Part shown: in pieces, positions 1 through 5,809 of the stretch
How the letters are laid out: every line of letters begins with the position of its first letter
Numbering within the stretch: position 1 is the first letter of the stretch
Assembly (NCBI GenBank): GCA_038230975.1
Contig: JBBRMF010000217.1
Location: 1-8,948 of the forward strand
Direction of reading: 5' to 3'
Length of the DNA stretch: 8,948 nucleotides
From: JANXVV01 sp038230975
GTDB lineage: Bacteria; Planctomycetota; Phycisphaerae; Tepidisphaerales; Tepidisphaeraceae
Program-made: the position numbers and the translations under genes
Notes under the pieces: model-generated
Told to the model about the DNA's origin: nothing
The model's input: the letters and a program-made list of their open reading frames with translations, nothing else
The model's database searches: none

Positions 1-125
1 CCAACTATTTTGTGCATCGTTCGAGCAATGGCCGTACCGAAGGTTTCAACCGGGGACTGCGGGCCATTTTGTGGCGAGCCTGCGGCATGCGCAACTTCGG
101 CCACTTTCGATTGCGCGTTCTTCAC
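1..125 (-). CDS. Possible N-terminal part of an unidentified gene, running off the left edge
   Basis: On the minus strand a frame is open from a stop near 143 to the window edge. From the GTG at 123-125 it gives 41 residues beginning MKNAQSKVAEVAHAAGSPQN and ending TMHKIV. The composition (Ala, Gln, Val, Glu, few Arg or Cys) looks like protein, whereas the other frames over these bases are rich in Arg, Cys and Ser. An upstream TTG at about 135-137 is another possible start. No Shine-Dalgarno is visible before either start. I recognise no family. If real, the gene is divergent from the zinc-ribbon cluster and shares its upstream region. It could also be a chance open frame. Confidence 0.35.
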   Translation of the reverse strand, partial: MKNAQSKVAEVAHAAGSPQNGPQSPVETFGTAIARTMHKIV

Positions 126-452
126 TTGTTCGGCTGAGATACACAAGAGTCAGCGGGTTTCGCGGAGAGCCCAAAAAGAACTCAACAAACCATTCAAGAA
201 TCGTTTGTGGTGCAGTCCTCTCAGCCGCAGTGGTCAATGATCGTCGTTTGCAGATCGTTCGTGATACATGGGCTTTGGCTTGTTGCTTCAACTGCTCAAC
301 GGTAGCATCCGTTTAGGAATTCCGCACATTCCCAATCAATATGGGCGAAATCCGTTTACTAGCGGTCCCCCCATAGATCTCCTATCATCTTCGCACATTC
401 ACCGGGAATGTGACGCCCGGGCATTAGACACACTTTTAGAATTGGGCTTCAC
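126..452. other. Intergenic region upstream of the zinc-ribbon cluster
   Basis: I see no convincing gene in these 327 bases. Short open frames on both strands have atypical composition. The word CGCACATTC occurs twice, at 323-331 and 392-400, the second time inside a small inverted repeat. A TAGAAT at 437-442 resembles a -10 box and lies 10 bases before the ATG at 453, which would give an almost leaderless mRNA. No matching -35 box stands at the right distance, so the promoter call is weak. Confidence 0.4.
394..412. promoter_or_regulatory. Small inverted repeat upstream of the zinc-ribbon cluster
   Basis: CACATTC at 394-400 and GAATGTG at 406-412 form perfect 7-base arms around a 5-base centre, 40 bases before the first gene of the cluster. 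Size and position would suit an operator for a dimeric regulator. A chance palindrome is equally possible. Confidence 0.25.
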
Positions 453-1052
453 ATGACAGCGGTAATCTCCATTCCGTGTCCGCATTGTGGCCAGATGAAC
501 GAGGCCGGAGGGCAATTCTGCAATGCGTGCGGCAAAGCGCTTCCTTCGGCTAACCCGATGGCCCCGCGAATCGTCGGCGCCAAGGAGTTTGCCAGCACCA
601 GCGCCGGGCAGAAACTGCAAGGCGATCAGTTGCATGCGACTGCGAAAAAGGCATCCGGTGCGCTTCTGGCGGTGGCTATCATCCAGTCGATCGTGCCGGC
701 TCTCCTACTCTCGATCGTCGCTTCCAATACCCGTGGGCCCAAACCTGATATGTTAATTCCGGCCATCATTGTCGGGGCGGTGGCGGCAGTATTCTGGGGC
801 TTATATCTGTGGTCGCGTAGGCAACCGCTTCCGGCCGCGATCGTCGGACTTGTTCTGTATGGCACGCTACTCGCCATCAACATTGTCACGGCTGTCTCAA
901 ATATCTCCGCGAATAGTTCCCGCATGGGCGGAGGGGGGATCGGCGGCCTTGGCATTGGCTGGATCGATATCATTATAATAGTCGTGCTCAGCAAGGCGAT
1001 ATCGGCGGGCATCAAGCACCGGCAATTGATGATACAGACGTCCGCAAGCTGA
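453..1052 (+). CDS. Zinc-ribbon multi-pass membrane protein, function unknown
   Basis: The 199-residue protein opens with a zinc ribbon: Cys9-x2-Cys12 and Cys23-x2-Cys26 (CPHCGQMNEAGGQFCNACG). A polar linker to about residue 68 follows, then four hydrophobic stretches at about 70-91, 101-120, 127-149 and 166-187. A glycine-rich turn (159-169) precedes the last one. This is a common architecture of bacterial 'zinc-ribbon domain-containing' membrane proteins with no assigned biochemistry. The ribbon is presumably cytoplasmic and may bind protein or nucleic acid. It is the first gene of a three-gene same-strand set; the next gene starts 28 bases after its stop and also begins with a zinc ribbon. 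The ATG start puts the first zinc-ribbon cysteine at residue 9. No strong Shine-Dalgarno precedes it. Confidence 0.85.
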   Translation: MTAVISIPCPHCGQMNEAGGQFCNACGKALPSANPMAPRIVGAKEFASTSAGQKLQGDQLHATAKKASGALLAVAIIQSIVPALLLSIVASNTRGPKPDMLIPAIIVGAVAAVFWGLYLWSRRQPLPAAIVGLVLYGTLLAINIVTAVSNISANSSRMGGGGIGGLGIGWIDIIIIVVLSKAISAGIKHRQLMIQTSAS

Positions 1053-1066
1053 GCGCATCCGCCACT

Positions 1067-1074
1067 GAAGAGGA
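1067..1074 (+). promoter_or_regulatory. Ribosome binding site supporting a GTG start
   Basis: GAAGAGGA lies 6 bases before the GTG at 1081. The nearer ATG at 1077 is followed at once by a stop in its frame (ATG CCG TGA), so the GTG is the usable start of the protease gene. Confidence 0.55.
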
Positions 1075-1080
1075 TATGCC

Positions 1081-1881
1081 GTGACGCTTTCGCCGGAAGA
1101 TGAGTCTATTCCATTCGCGAGCCCCGCGCCACCGGTGGCGCGTCGCTTCTGTACACGCTGTGGTTCACTTCTCAATGATGCCGACCCTTGCGGCCCGTGT
1201 TTTGCGCGGCAATCACAAGCACCGCTTTTCCCATCGGCGGACGATGGAGGTCAGCGTTCCACCAAAGGCGCATTAACACTTTACTTCTCTCTGCTAGGCG
1301 TGTGCGTGATCGGCATGTTCGCCGGCATTGCCCAAGCATCGGAGATCACGATTGATATCGGCGTGAGTGTGGGCATCACTACGGTTGTGCTCATCGGTGT
1401 CGGTATGTCCTGGCGAAACGTTCTGCCGCTTTTGAAGCAATTTCCTCAAGCCTACTGGTTTGGGATTGCTGTTGGAATGTCGTTCCTGACGATCGCGATT
1501 GCCGTGGGCGTCATCCGCGCATTCCAGCACTTCGCTCACGTCCCTGAGCAGCGAATGTCGACCCCTTTTCTGAACGCCGGCTACGGATGGGGATGGATCG
1601 TGCTCTTCTGGTGCGTTCAGCCGGCGATATTCGAGGAACTTGCCTTTCGCGGTACGATTATGAGTGCTCTTTCTCGGGCCCTCAGCCCGTTCGAGACGGT
1701 CATGGTCAGTGCCATGATGTTCATGATTCTTCACTTGTCGCCCGCGCGATTCCCGCACACGTTCGCCCTCGGGTTGGCCGCCGGGTATCTGCGCCTGCGC
1801 ACCCGTTCGCTGTATCCTTGTATTCTACTGCACTTCTGCCATAACTTCGCCTGTGTCGGGGCCGAGTGGGCTAATCTTTGA
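1081..1881 (+). CDS. CPBP-family (CAAX-type) intramembrane metalloprotease with N-terminal zinc ribbon
   Basis: This is a 266-residue membrane protein. A compact zinc ribbon lies at the N terminus (Cys24-x2-Cys27, Cys37-x2-Cys40). Several hydrophobic segments follow from about residue 64. The CPBP/ABI motifs are all present: EELAFR at 185-190 (motif EExxxR), FMILH at 214-218 (FxxxH) and HFCHN at 251-255 (HxxxN). Known family members include Rce1 CAAX-processing proteases and bacteriocin self-immunity proteins; in most bacteria the substrate is unknown. Because Glu185, Glu186, His218, His251 and Asn255 are kept, it is probably active. It lies 28 bases after another zinc-ribbon membrane gene and 36 before a tail-anchored protein, so the three are probably co-transcribed. 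The GTG start is chosen for its Shine-Dalgarno. The substrate cannot be inferred. Confidence 0.9.
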   Translation: MTLSPEDESIPFASPAPPVARRFCTRCGSLLNDADPCGPCFARQSQAPLFPSADDGGQRSTKGALTLYFSLLGVCVIGMFAGIAQASEITIDIGVSVGITTVVLIGVGMSWRNVLPLLKQFPQAYWFGIAVGMSFLTIAIAVGVIRAFQHFAHVPEQRMSTPFLNAGYGWGWIVLFWCVQPAIFEELAFRGTIMSALSRALSPFETVMVSAMMFMILHLSPARFPHTFALGLAAGYLRLRTRSLYPCILLHFCHNFACVGAEWANL

Positions 1882-1917
1882 ACCCTGGCTTTTGACCCAA
1901 TCCGAGAGGGCGTTGCA

Positions 1918-2481
1918 ATGGTCGTTGAACATTCCTTTATTACTACGATGGAGTCCCGCGAAGCCCTTACCACTGCCAGCGCGATGTTGCAGTCGCTCGG
2001 TTTCCAGGTGAAAAACAGCAACGCATTCCAGATGGGCGAATGGAACGATCTGGAAGTTTCACGTGGCAAGCCTAACAGCGGCCGCGCCAAAGACATTACT
2101 CAATGCCTCCATCGGATCCGCCTGGAATTCGATCGTGGCCGCGTGAATCTTGCGGCCTCGATCCAACCAATGACGCGCGGCAACCGCACATTTCGGATCG
2201 GGGGCGTCTTTTCGGGTGCCGGTGCCAACAGCGTGGCCGATTTGCCTGCCAAAAAGCAGCGCGCTTATTCGGATCTATTGTTAATCATCGCGCATTCGCT
2301 GGAAGCGTTGCTCACGCAGCGCTCGCAACCGCAAGAGGCTTCACAACGTTGGATTGCCTACGAGCAGGAAGTGCGTGAGACTGCCCGTAGCGCGCGAAAA
2401 CGGTCGACGATCATCGCGCTTTCGGTGTTAGGCGTTTTCATCGCCGGCATCGCGCTCGTCGTCTATATGAGTACCCGGTAG
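1918..2481 (+). CDS. Tail-anchored membrane protein of unknown function
   Basis: The 187-residue protein has a soluble N-terminal region, mixed alpha/beta in character, with no motif I recognise. A charged, probably helical stretch follows at about 140-162. One hydrophobic segment at about 164-184 then leaves only three residues (STR) after it. There is no signal peptide, so the topology is that of a C-terminally anchored protein with its domain in the cytoplasm. The ATG at 1918 is preceded by GAGAGGG with 7-base spacing, a good ribosome binding site. It is the last gene of the zinc-ribbon/CPBP cluster, which suggests a role with those membrane proteins, but this rests on position only. The last base of its TAG stop is also the first base of a GGCCGG/CCGGCC inverted repeat. 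Confidence 0.75.
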   Translation: MVVEHSFITTMESREALTTASAMLQSLGFQVKNSNAFQMGEWNDLEVSRGKPNSGRAKDITQCLHRIRLEFDRGRVNLAASIQPMTRGNRTFRIGGVFSGAGANSVADLPAKKQRAYSDLLLIIAHSLEALLTQRSQPQEASQRWIAYEQEVRETARSARKRSTIIALSVLGVFIAGIALVVYMSTR

Positions 2482-2500
2482 GCCGGTCGTGTGTCCGGCC
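2481..2500. repeat. Hairpin touching the stop codon of the tail-anchored protein gene
   Basis: GGCCGG (2481-2486) and CCGGCC (2495-2500) are perfect 6-base arms around an 8-base loop. The first G is also the last base of the TAG stop codon. There is no T-run after the plus-strand stem (AATCGAG follows), so it is not a classical intrinsic terminator, although it could still stabilise the 3' end of the mRNA. It forms one half of a two-hairpin block between convergent genes. Confidence 0.5.
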
Positions 2501-2531
2501 AATCGAGAAAAATAGAAGTCGAATTTGATAT

Positions 2532-2552
2532 AGCCCGGCGTTTACGCCGGCT
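2532..2552. repeat. TTTA-loop hairpin containing the phosphoesterase stop codon
   Basis: CCGGCG (2535-2540) and CGCCGG (2545-2550) pair perfectly around the loop TTTA (2541-2544). The stem extends to about 8 pairs if one C is bulged (AGC at 2532-2534 with GCT at 2550-2552). On the minus strand the loop reads TAAA and contains the TAA stop of the metallophosphoesterase; its last two codons, Pro-Ala, lie in the stem. It looks like a dispersed palindrome that has merged with the end of the gene. Confidence 0.55.
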
Positions 2553-3363
2553 TTACTTCAACGAAATCGCGTGTAATGGCCCCGTCCTTTACACGGCAGA
2601 CGAAATATCCCTTCTCTTTCGTACCGTCGTGATTGGCGTGATGAAATGAGCAACAGCGGTTGGTCGTGAGAATGGTGTCGCCGTGCGCGCGAACCGTCGT
2701 GGAGTGGAAGTGTCCGCTGTAGACGGCTTTGAGATCGAATTCTTTGAACTGATCCAGAAACTCATTGGCATTCTGCGGCACGGAGGGCAGCAACCAACCC
2801 AGTGGGAAATGGGTGAACACGATCGTCCGTTTTTTCGGATCAAGCTTTGGAAGGTTGTCGCGCAGCCAATCAAACGTCGGTTTCTGAATCGTGGTTTTTG
2901 AGCCCTGCACACCTTGGGTTGTATCGAGTCCGATGAATTGCCAATTGCGGTGTTCGAAGGCGTAATTGATCGCTTTTGGGAAAAGCTCCTCGTACGCGGC
3001 CCGATCGCTTGCCTGAACATAATCGTGATTGCCGACCACGACATGCGTGGGCATTTTTAACTCTTTGAGTAAATCCCGGGCGGCTGCGAGCTGATCCTTG
3101 CGGCCGTTTTCAGCCAGGTCACCTACCACCAGGCAGAACTCTGGACCGCCTTCGGTTTCTTTCATCTGCTTAAAAGCTTTTTGGAAGAAGGGCGCGCACT
3201 TTTCGTCAAGGTAATGTAAATCGTTGACGACGATGAAGGTAAAATCGCCGTCTGAAGCGGCATTGTCGGCAGCCAGCGTGCCGGGCCATATCCCTGAAGC
3301 TAAAAGGGCGGCAGCACCGAACTTCAACGTTTGGCGGCGGGTGATTCGCGTCATACGGGGCAT
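2542..3363 (-). CDS. Tat-exported calcineurin-like metallophosphoesterase
   Basis: The 273-residue protein begins with a twin-arginine signal, ITRRQTLKFG (6-16), then a hydrophobic run ending near Ala32, so it is probably exported folded. The metal-site blocks of the calcineurin-like family appear in order: Asp48-x-His50, GDLAENG at 81-87 (GDxxxxG), GNHD at 111-114, His185 in THFP, and GHFH at 217-220. The site should therefore bind two metals and hydrolyse a phosphomonoester or phosphodiester outside the cytoplasm. The substrate cannot be read from the sequence; the Tat-secreted relatives are mostly uncharacterised. The frame is open a further 74 codons upstream, but the Tat signal fixes the start at the ATG at 3361-3363 or the one three codons on. 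The gene is convergent with the zinc-ribbon cluster and divergent from the peptidase gene. Its stop codon lies in a hairpin loop. Confidence 0.88.
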   Translation of the reverse strand: MPRMTRITRRQTLKFGAAALLASGIWPGTLAADNAASDGDFTFIVVNDLHYLDEKCAPFFQKAFKQMKETEGGPEFCLVVGDLAENGRKDQLAAARDLLKELKMPTHVVVGNHDYVQASDRAAYEELFPKAINYAFEHRNWQFIGLDTTQGVQGSKTTIQKPTFDWLRDNLPKLDPKKRTIVFTHFPLGWLLPSVPQNANEFLDQFKEFDLKAVYSGHFHSTTVRAHGDTILTTNRCCSFHHANHDGTKEKGYFVCRVKDGAITRDFVEVKPA

Positions 3364-3411
3364 TATATCGTCCGGTTTTGAATGAGACACGGAGCCCAAA
3401 TTATTTAGCCG

Positions 3412-3478
3412 GGTCGCTTGCGACCTGTGTCCGAGGGTTTTGGACGGCCGCAAAACACGCCTCGCAAGCGTGCCGGCC
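3412..3478. repeat. Palindromic repeat block between divergent genes
   Basis: GGTCGC (3412-3417) and GCGACC (3420-3425) form a tight palindrome. Further on is a nested hairpin: outer arms GGCCG (3446-3450) and CGGCC (3474-3478), inner arms CACGC (3456-3460) and GCGTG (3468-3472). The two halves are related: CGCTTGCGA at 3415-3423 is the reverse complement of TCGCAAGCG at 3462-3470. GCGACCTGTG at 3420-3429 is also an arm word of the hairpin at 8749-8776. The block lies between the phosphoesterase and peptidase starts, where promoters are expected. A perfect TTGACA at 3536-3541 lies downstream but has no good -10 partner. Confidence 0.45.
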
Positions 3479-3583
3479 AAATCATTCGAAAGCCAAGTAC
3501 CGGAAGAAGGGGCCGAAGTAACCGATTTGCCCCAATTGACAACTGCGGCGACAATCACTCGACGAAAAGAAGGATTCTCGCAC

Positions 3584-3590
3584 AAAGGAA
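3584..3590 (+). promoter_or_regulatory. Ribosome binding site deciding the peptidase start
   Basis: AAAGGAA lies 5 bases before the ATG at 3596. The frame is open for 52 codons further upstream, but only this ATG has a good ribosome binding site and is followed directly by a signal peptide. Confidence 0.6.
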
Positions 3591-3595
3591 ACGCT

Positions 3596-4804
3596 ATGCG
3601 AACGCGCGTATTGGTGGGCTGGTGTGTGCTGCTGTGTGTGGCCGGTGGGGTCTTAGCCGCTCCGAAGGGGAGTCGTCCCGATCCGAAAGGCGTCGGTGGG
3701 AATCTCAGGAAGTATGATTCTCCTGTTTACGCCGTCTACACCGATGTGGCGGAAGATGATGCCCGCGAAGCCGTCATTCGCATGAGCAAGATGGCGATCG
3801 AATACCATGAGCGGACGAAGTCTCTCTTCAGTGGGCAAATCAATCAGCAGTTACCCTTTTACCTTTTTTCCAATGAGGTGGATTACCTTAACGCCAGCAA
3901 AATGCCGGGTAGCGCCGGTGTTTTTACGGGTGATGCGTTGATGGCCCGCGCGATTCGCACGCAGGATGGCCGCATCGGAATGGGTACGTGGCACGTCACG
4001 CAACACGAGGGATTTCATCAATTCGTGTCGGCTGTCATTCGCGGGGAAATTCCGACCTGGGTGAATGAAGGATTGGCCGAGTATTTCGGTGAAGCGATCT
4101 TCACCGGTGACGGAATGGTGACCGGCATCGTTCCGAGTGGTCGCTTGAAGCGCGTGCGAAAAGAGATCGAGGACGGCCGATTCATCAGCATCAAGGAGAT
4201 GATGTTGATGTCCCACGCCCAATGGAACGCGCGGCTTGAAATCACGCACTATGATCAGGCCTGGTCGATGGTCCATTTTCTGGCAACGGCGGAAAAAGGA
4301 AAATATCAGGATGCATTCGCCCGGTTTCTCCAGCTCATGGGCAGGGGAAGTCAATGGGACAAAGCGTGGGTCGCGGCGTTCGGAAGCGTGGAAGGTTTTG
4401 AGCAGAAGTGGAAAGAATACTGGCTGAAAATGCCGGATAATCCCACGCTCGATCTTTATGCCAAAGCCACCGTGGCATCACTCACAAGCTTCATGGGGCG
4501 CACTTGGAGCCAGAAAGATACGTTCGACAATTTCGATGAATTTATCAAGAAAGACGCGAAGGATTTAAAGTCCGCCCCCGCGGATTGGTTGCCACCGGCA
4601 TTGTACGCGGAAATGAAGGAACTGGCCGAGCAACTGAAGCACGAGAAGTGCGAATTCTCACTGACTCGCGGCAAAAGTCCGACGCCGCAGTTGGTCTGCA
4701 TCATGCCCGACGGCACGAAGATCACCGGGACGTTTACCTTGCAAAATGGAAGGATCGGCAAGGTGACAGCGGACGAGGTCAAACCGAACGAGGTGAAGAA
4801 GTAA
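3596..4804 (+). CDS. Secreted DUF1570-like zinc metallopeptidase (gluzincin)
   Basis: The 402-residue protein begins with a Sec signal peptide (MRTRV, hydrophobic core to about 20, likely cleavage near VLAA-PKG). The catalytic centre is HEGFH at 137-141 (HExxH), followed at 155-163 by WVNEGLAEY, where Glu158 or Glu162 should be the third zinc ligand, as in gluzincins. This pattern matches DUF1570-type proteins, common in Planctomycetota and usually of unknown substrate. A C-terminal region (about 345-395) with two cysteines (352, 368) and a beta-like GTFTLQNGRIGKV segment may be a small extra domain. The gene is divergent from the Tat phosphoesterase; both products should act outside the cytoplasm. 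A hairpin with a T-run lies about 60 bases after the stop. The peptidase class is fairly sure from the motif; the substrate is unknown. Confidence 0.87.
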   Translation: MRTRVLVGWCVLLCVAGGVLAAPKGSRPDPKGVGGNLRKYDSPVYAVYTDVAEDDAREAVIRMSKMAIEYHERTKSLFSGQINQQLPFYLFSNEVDYLNASKMPGSAGVFTGDALMARAIRTQDGRIGMGTWHVTQHEGFHQFVSAVIRGEIPTWVNEGLAEYFGEAIFTGDGMVTGIVPSGRLKRVRKEIEDGRFISIKEMMLMSHAQWNARLEITHYDQAWSMVHFLATAEKGKYQDAFARFLQLMGRGSQWDKAWVAAFGSVEGFEQKWKEYWLKMPDNPTLDLYAKATVASLTSFMGRTWSQKDTFDNFDEFIKKDAKDLKSAPADWLPPALYAEMKELAEQLKHEKCEFSLTRGKSPTPQLVCIMPDGTKITGTFTLQNGRIGKVTADEVKPNEVKK

Positions 4805-4861
4805 TCAGACGGATTTGGTTTTTTCTTTCGTACGGTTCGATTTGGAGCTTGAGAATTTTTA

Positions 4862-4925
4862 GGTGGCGTGGGCGTCTCGCCCGCGTTTTTTCAACAGGAT
4901 GCACGGGCGAGTCGCCCATGCCACC
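4862..4925. repeat. Dispersed inverted repeat, copy A
   Basis: The left arm at 4862-4883 contains GTGGCGTGGGCGTCTCGCC (4863-4881). The right arm at 4904-4925 is its reverse complement with two differences over 22 bases. Each arm is itself a small palindrome: GGGCG/CGCCC around TCT on the left, GGGCGA/TCGCCC around one base on the right. The 20-base centre differs from copy B at 8003-8068, while both copies keep CACGGGCGA at the start of the right arm. It lies between the convergent peptidase and mlaF genes. Confidence 0.75.
4867..4891 (+). terminator. Candidate intrinsic terminator inside repeat copy A
   Basis: CGTGGGCG (4867-4874) pairs with CGCCCGCG (4878-4885), eight pairs with one G-U, around TCT. 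Six T residues follow directly (4886-4891). It lies 62 bases after the peptidase stop in the correct orientation. Copy B at 8003-8068 lacks both the full stem and the adjacent T-run, so only this copy looks able to terminate. Confidence 0.5.
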
Positions 4926-4978
4926 ATTTTTCCCAGGCACTTTGGCGGATGGAATGTTTCTCTGTTAGGAACAATTCC

Positions 4979-4994
4979 GCCCGCTAAAGCGGAC
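4979..4994. repeat. TTTA-loop hairpin after mlaF
   Basis: On the minus strand GTCCGC and GCGGGC pair (six pairs, one G-U) around TTTA, starting 11 bases after the mlaF stop. The same loop is found in the hairpin at the phosphoesterase stop (2532-2552), although the stems differ. No T-run follows on the minus strand. Confidence 0.35.
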
Positions 4995-5005
4995 CCTACG
5001 CGAGA

Positions 5006-5764
5006 CTATTTAAGGGACTCAAGTTCCTCTTCGCTCGCTTCACCGCTGATGAATTGCCGCACGATCGGATTTTGGCTCTCCTGAATCTGCCGGGGTGTTC
5101 CTTCGATAATAATTTTCCCCTCGTGCAACATCACAATGCGGTCGCCAATCTTAAACGCGCTTTGCATGTCGTGGGTCACGGTGATGCTGGTCACTTTCAA
5201 TTCTCGCCCGAGTTTAATGATCAGTTGATTGATCACATCGGAACGCACCGGGTCCAATCCGGTCGTCGGTTCATCGTAAAGAATCACTTCCGGATCGAGC
5301 GCGATTGCCCGCGCCAAAGCCACGCGCTTTTTCATCCCACCAGAGAGTTCCGTGGGTAATTTTTGCTCGATGCCGCTGAGGCCGACCATGCGCAATTTGT
5401 CAGCCACGATCTGTTTGATTTCCGTTTCGGATTTTCGCGTGTGCTCGCGAAGGGGAAACGCGATATTGTCCCGCACATTCAGGGAATCGAACAGTGCCCC
5501 CATTTGAAACAGGAACCCGATGCGCTGTCGGATTTCCATCAGCGGCCGTTCGGAAAGGGTGTCGATCCGGTGTCCGTCAAACCAAACCTCACCGCTATCC
5601 GGTTGGAGCAACCCGACGATGTGTTTCAGCAGCACGCTTTTGCCCGTGCCGCTGGCCCCGATGATGACGAGGCTTTCACCGGTTTCTATCGATATCGATA
5701 CCCCTGCAAGCACGGTGAGCCAACCGAAGCTTTTGTAGACGTCTTTTAGTTCGATGATAGGCAT
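5006..5764 (-). CDS. mlaF: ABC transporter ATPase of a MlaEF-type lipid transport system
   Basis: The 252-residue ATPase has every nucleotide-binding motif: Walker A GASGTGKS at 36-43, Q-loop Gln87, signature LSGGM at 140-144, Walker B ILYDEP at 161-166, D-loop GLD at 169-171 and H-loop His198. The signature form LSGGMKKRVALARA and the partner gene upstream place it in the MlaF/Ttg2A group. MlaF powers a MlaE permease dimer that moves phospholipid between the inner membrane and an MCE-domain protein. The start is placed at the ATG of MPIIELKDVYKSFG, which lines up with the family; a 15-codon in-frame extension would translate the palindromic spacer and is rejected. It lies 45 bases after mlaE and is almost surely co-transcribed. 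The spacer carries a very GC-rich hairpin overlapping its ribosome binding site. No MlaD follows. Confidence 0.92.
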   Translation of the reverse strand: MPIIELKDVYKSFGWLTVLAGVSISIETGESLVIIGASGTGKSVLLKHIVGLLQPDSGEVWFDGHRIDTLSERPLMEIRQRIGFLFQMGALFDSLNVRDNIAFPLREHTRKSETEIKQIVADKLRMVGLSGIEQKLPTELSGGMKKRVALARAIALDPEVILYDEPTTGLDPVRSDVINQLIIKLGRELKVTSITVTHDMQSAFKIGDRIVMLHEGKIIIEGTPRQIQESQNPIVRQFISGEASEEELESLK

Positions 5765-5776
5765 TTGTTTCTGATC

Positions 5777-5804
5777 CCCTCCCCCCGGAGTACCGGGGGG
5801 AGGG
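5777..5804 (-). promoter_or_regulatory. Strong hairpin overlapping the mlaF ribosome binding site
   Basis: CCCTCCCCCCGG (5777-5788) and CCGGGGGGAGGG (5793-5804) are perfect 12-base arms around AGTA (plus strand). In the minus-strand mRNA the downstream arm carries the only purine-rich Shine-Dalgarno candidate (GGGGAGGGGA) before the mlaF ATG at 5764, about 10 bases away. Folding should hide it, so mlaF translation may depend on upstream ribosomes or on unfolding. The centre CGGAGTACCG recurs in the hairpin at 8749-8776, so this is probably a member of a dispersed palindrome class. Confidence 0.6.
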
Positions 5805-5809
5805 AACAA

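Noticed and set aside
3496..3503. AGTACCGG, resembling half of the CGGAGTACCG hairpin centre
   Set aside because: No stem surrounds it; likely chance. The GAGTAC at 2469-2474 is likewise ordinary coding sequence.
3364..3585. 74-codon N-terminal extension of the metallophosphoesterase
   Set aside because: The Tat signal must be at the N terminus, which fixes the start at 3363 or 3354. The extension crosses the palindrome block.
3440..3595. 52-codon N-terminal extension of the peptidase
   Set aside because: It would bury the signal peptide. A good ribosome binding site precedes the ATG at 3596.
4863..5084. Plus-strand open frame beginning MAWASRPRFF
   Set aside because: It is repeat copy A read as codons, running antisense into mlaF, with no protein character.
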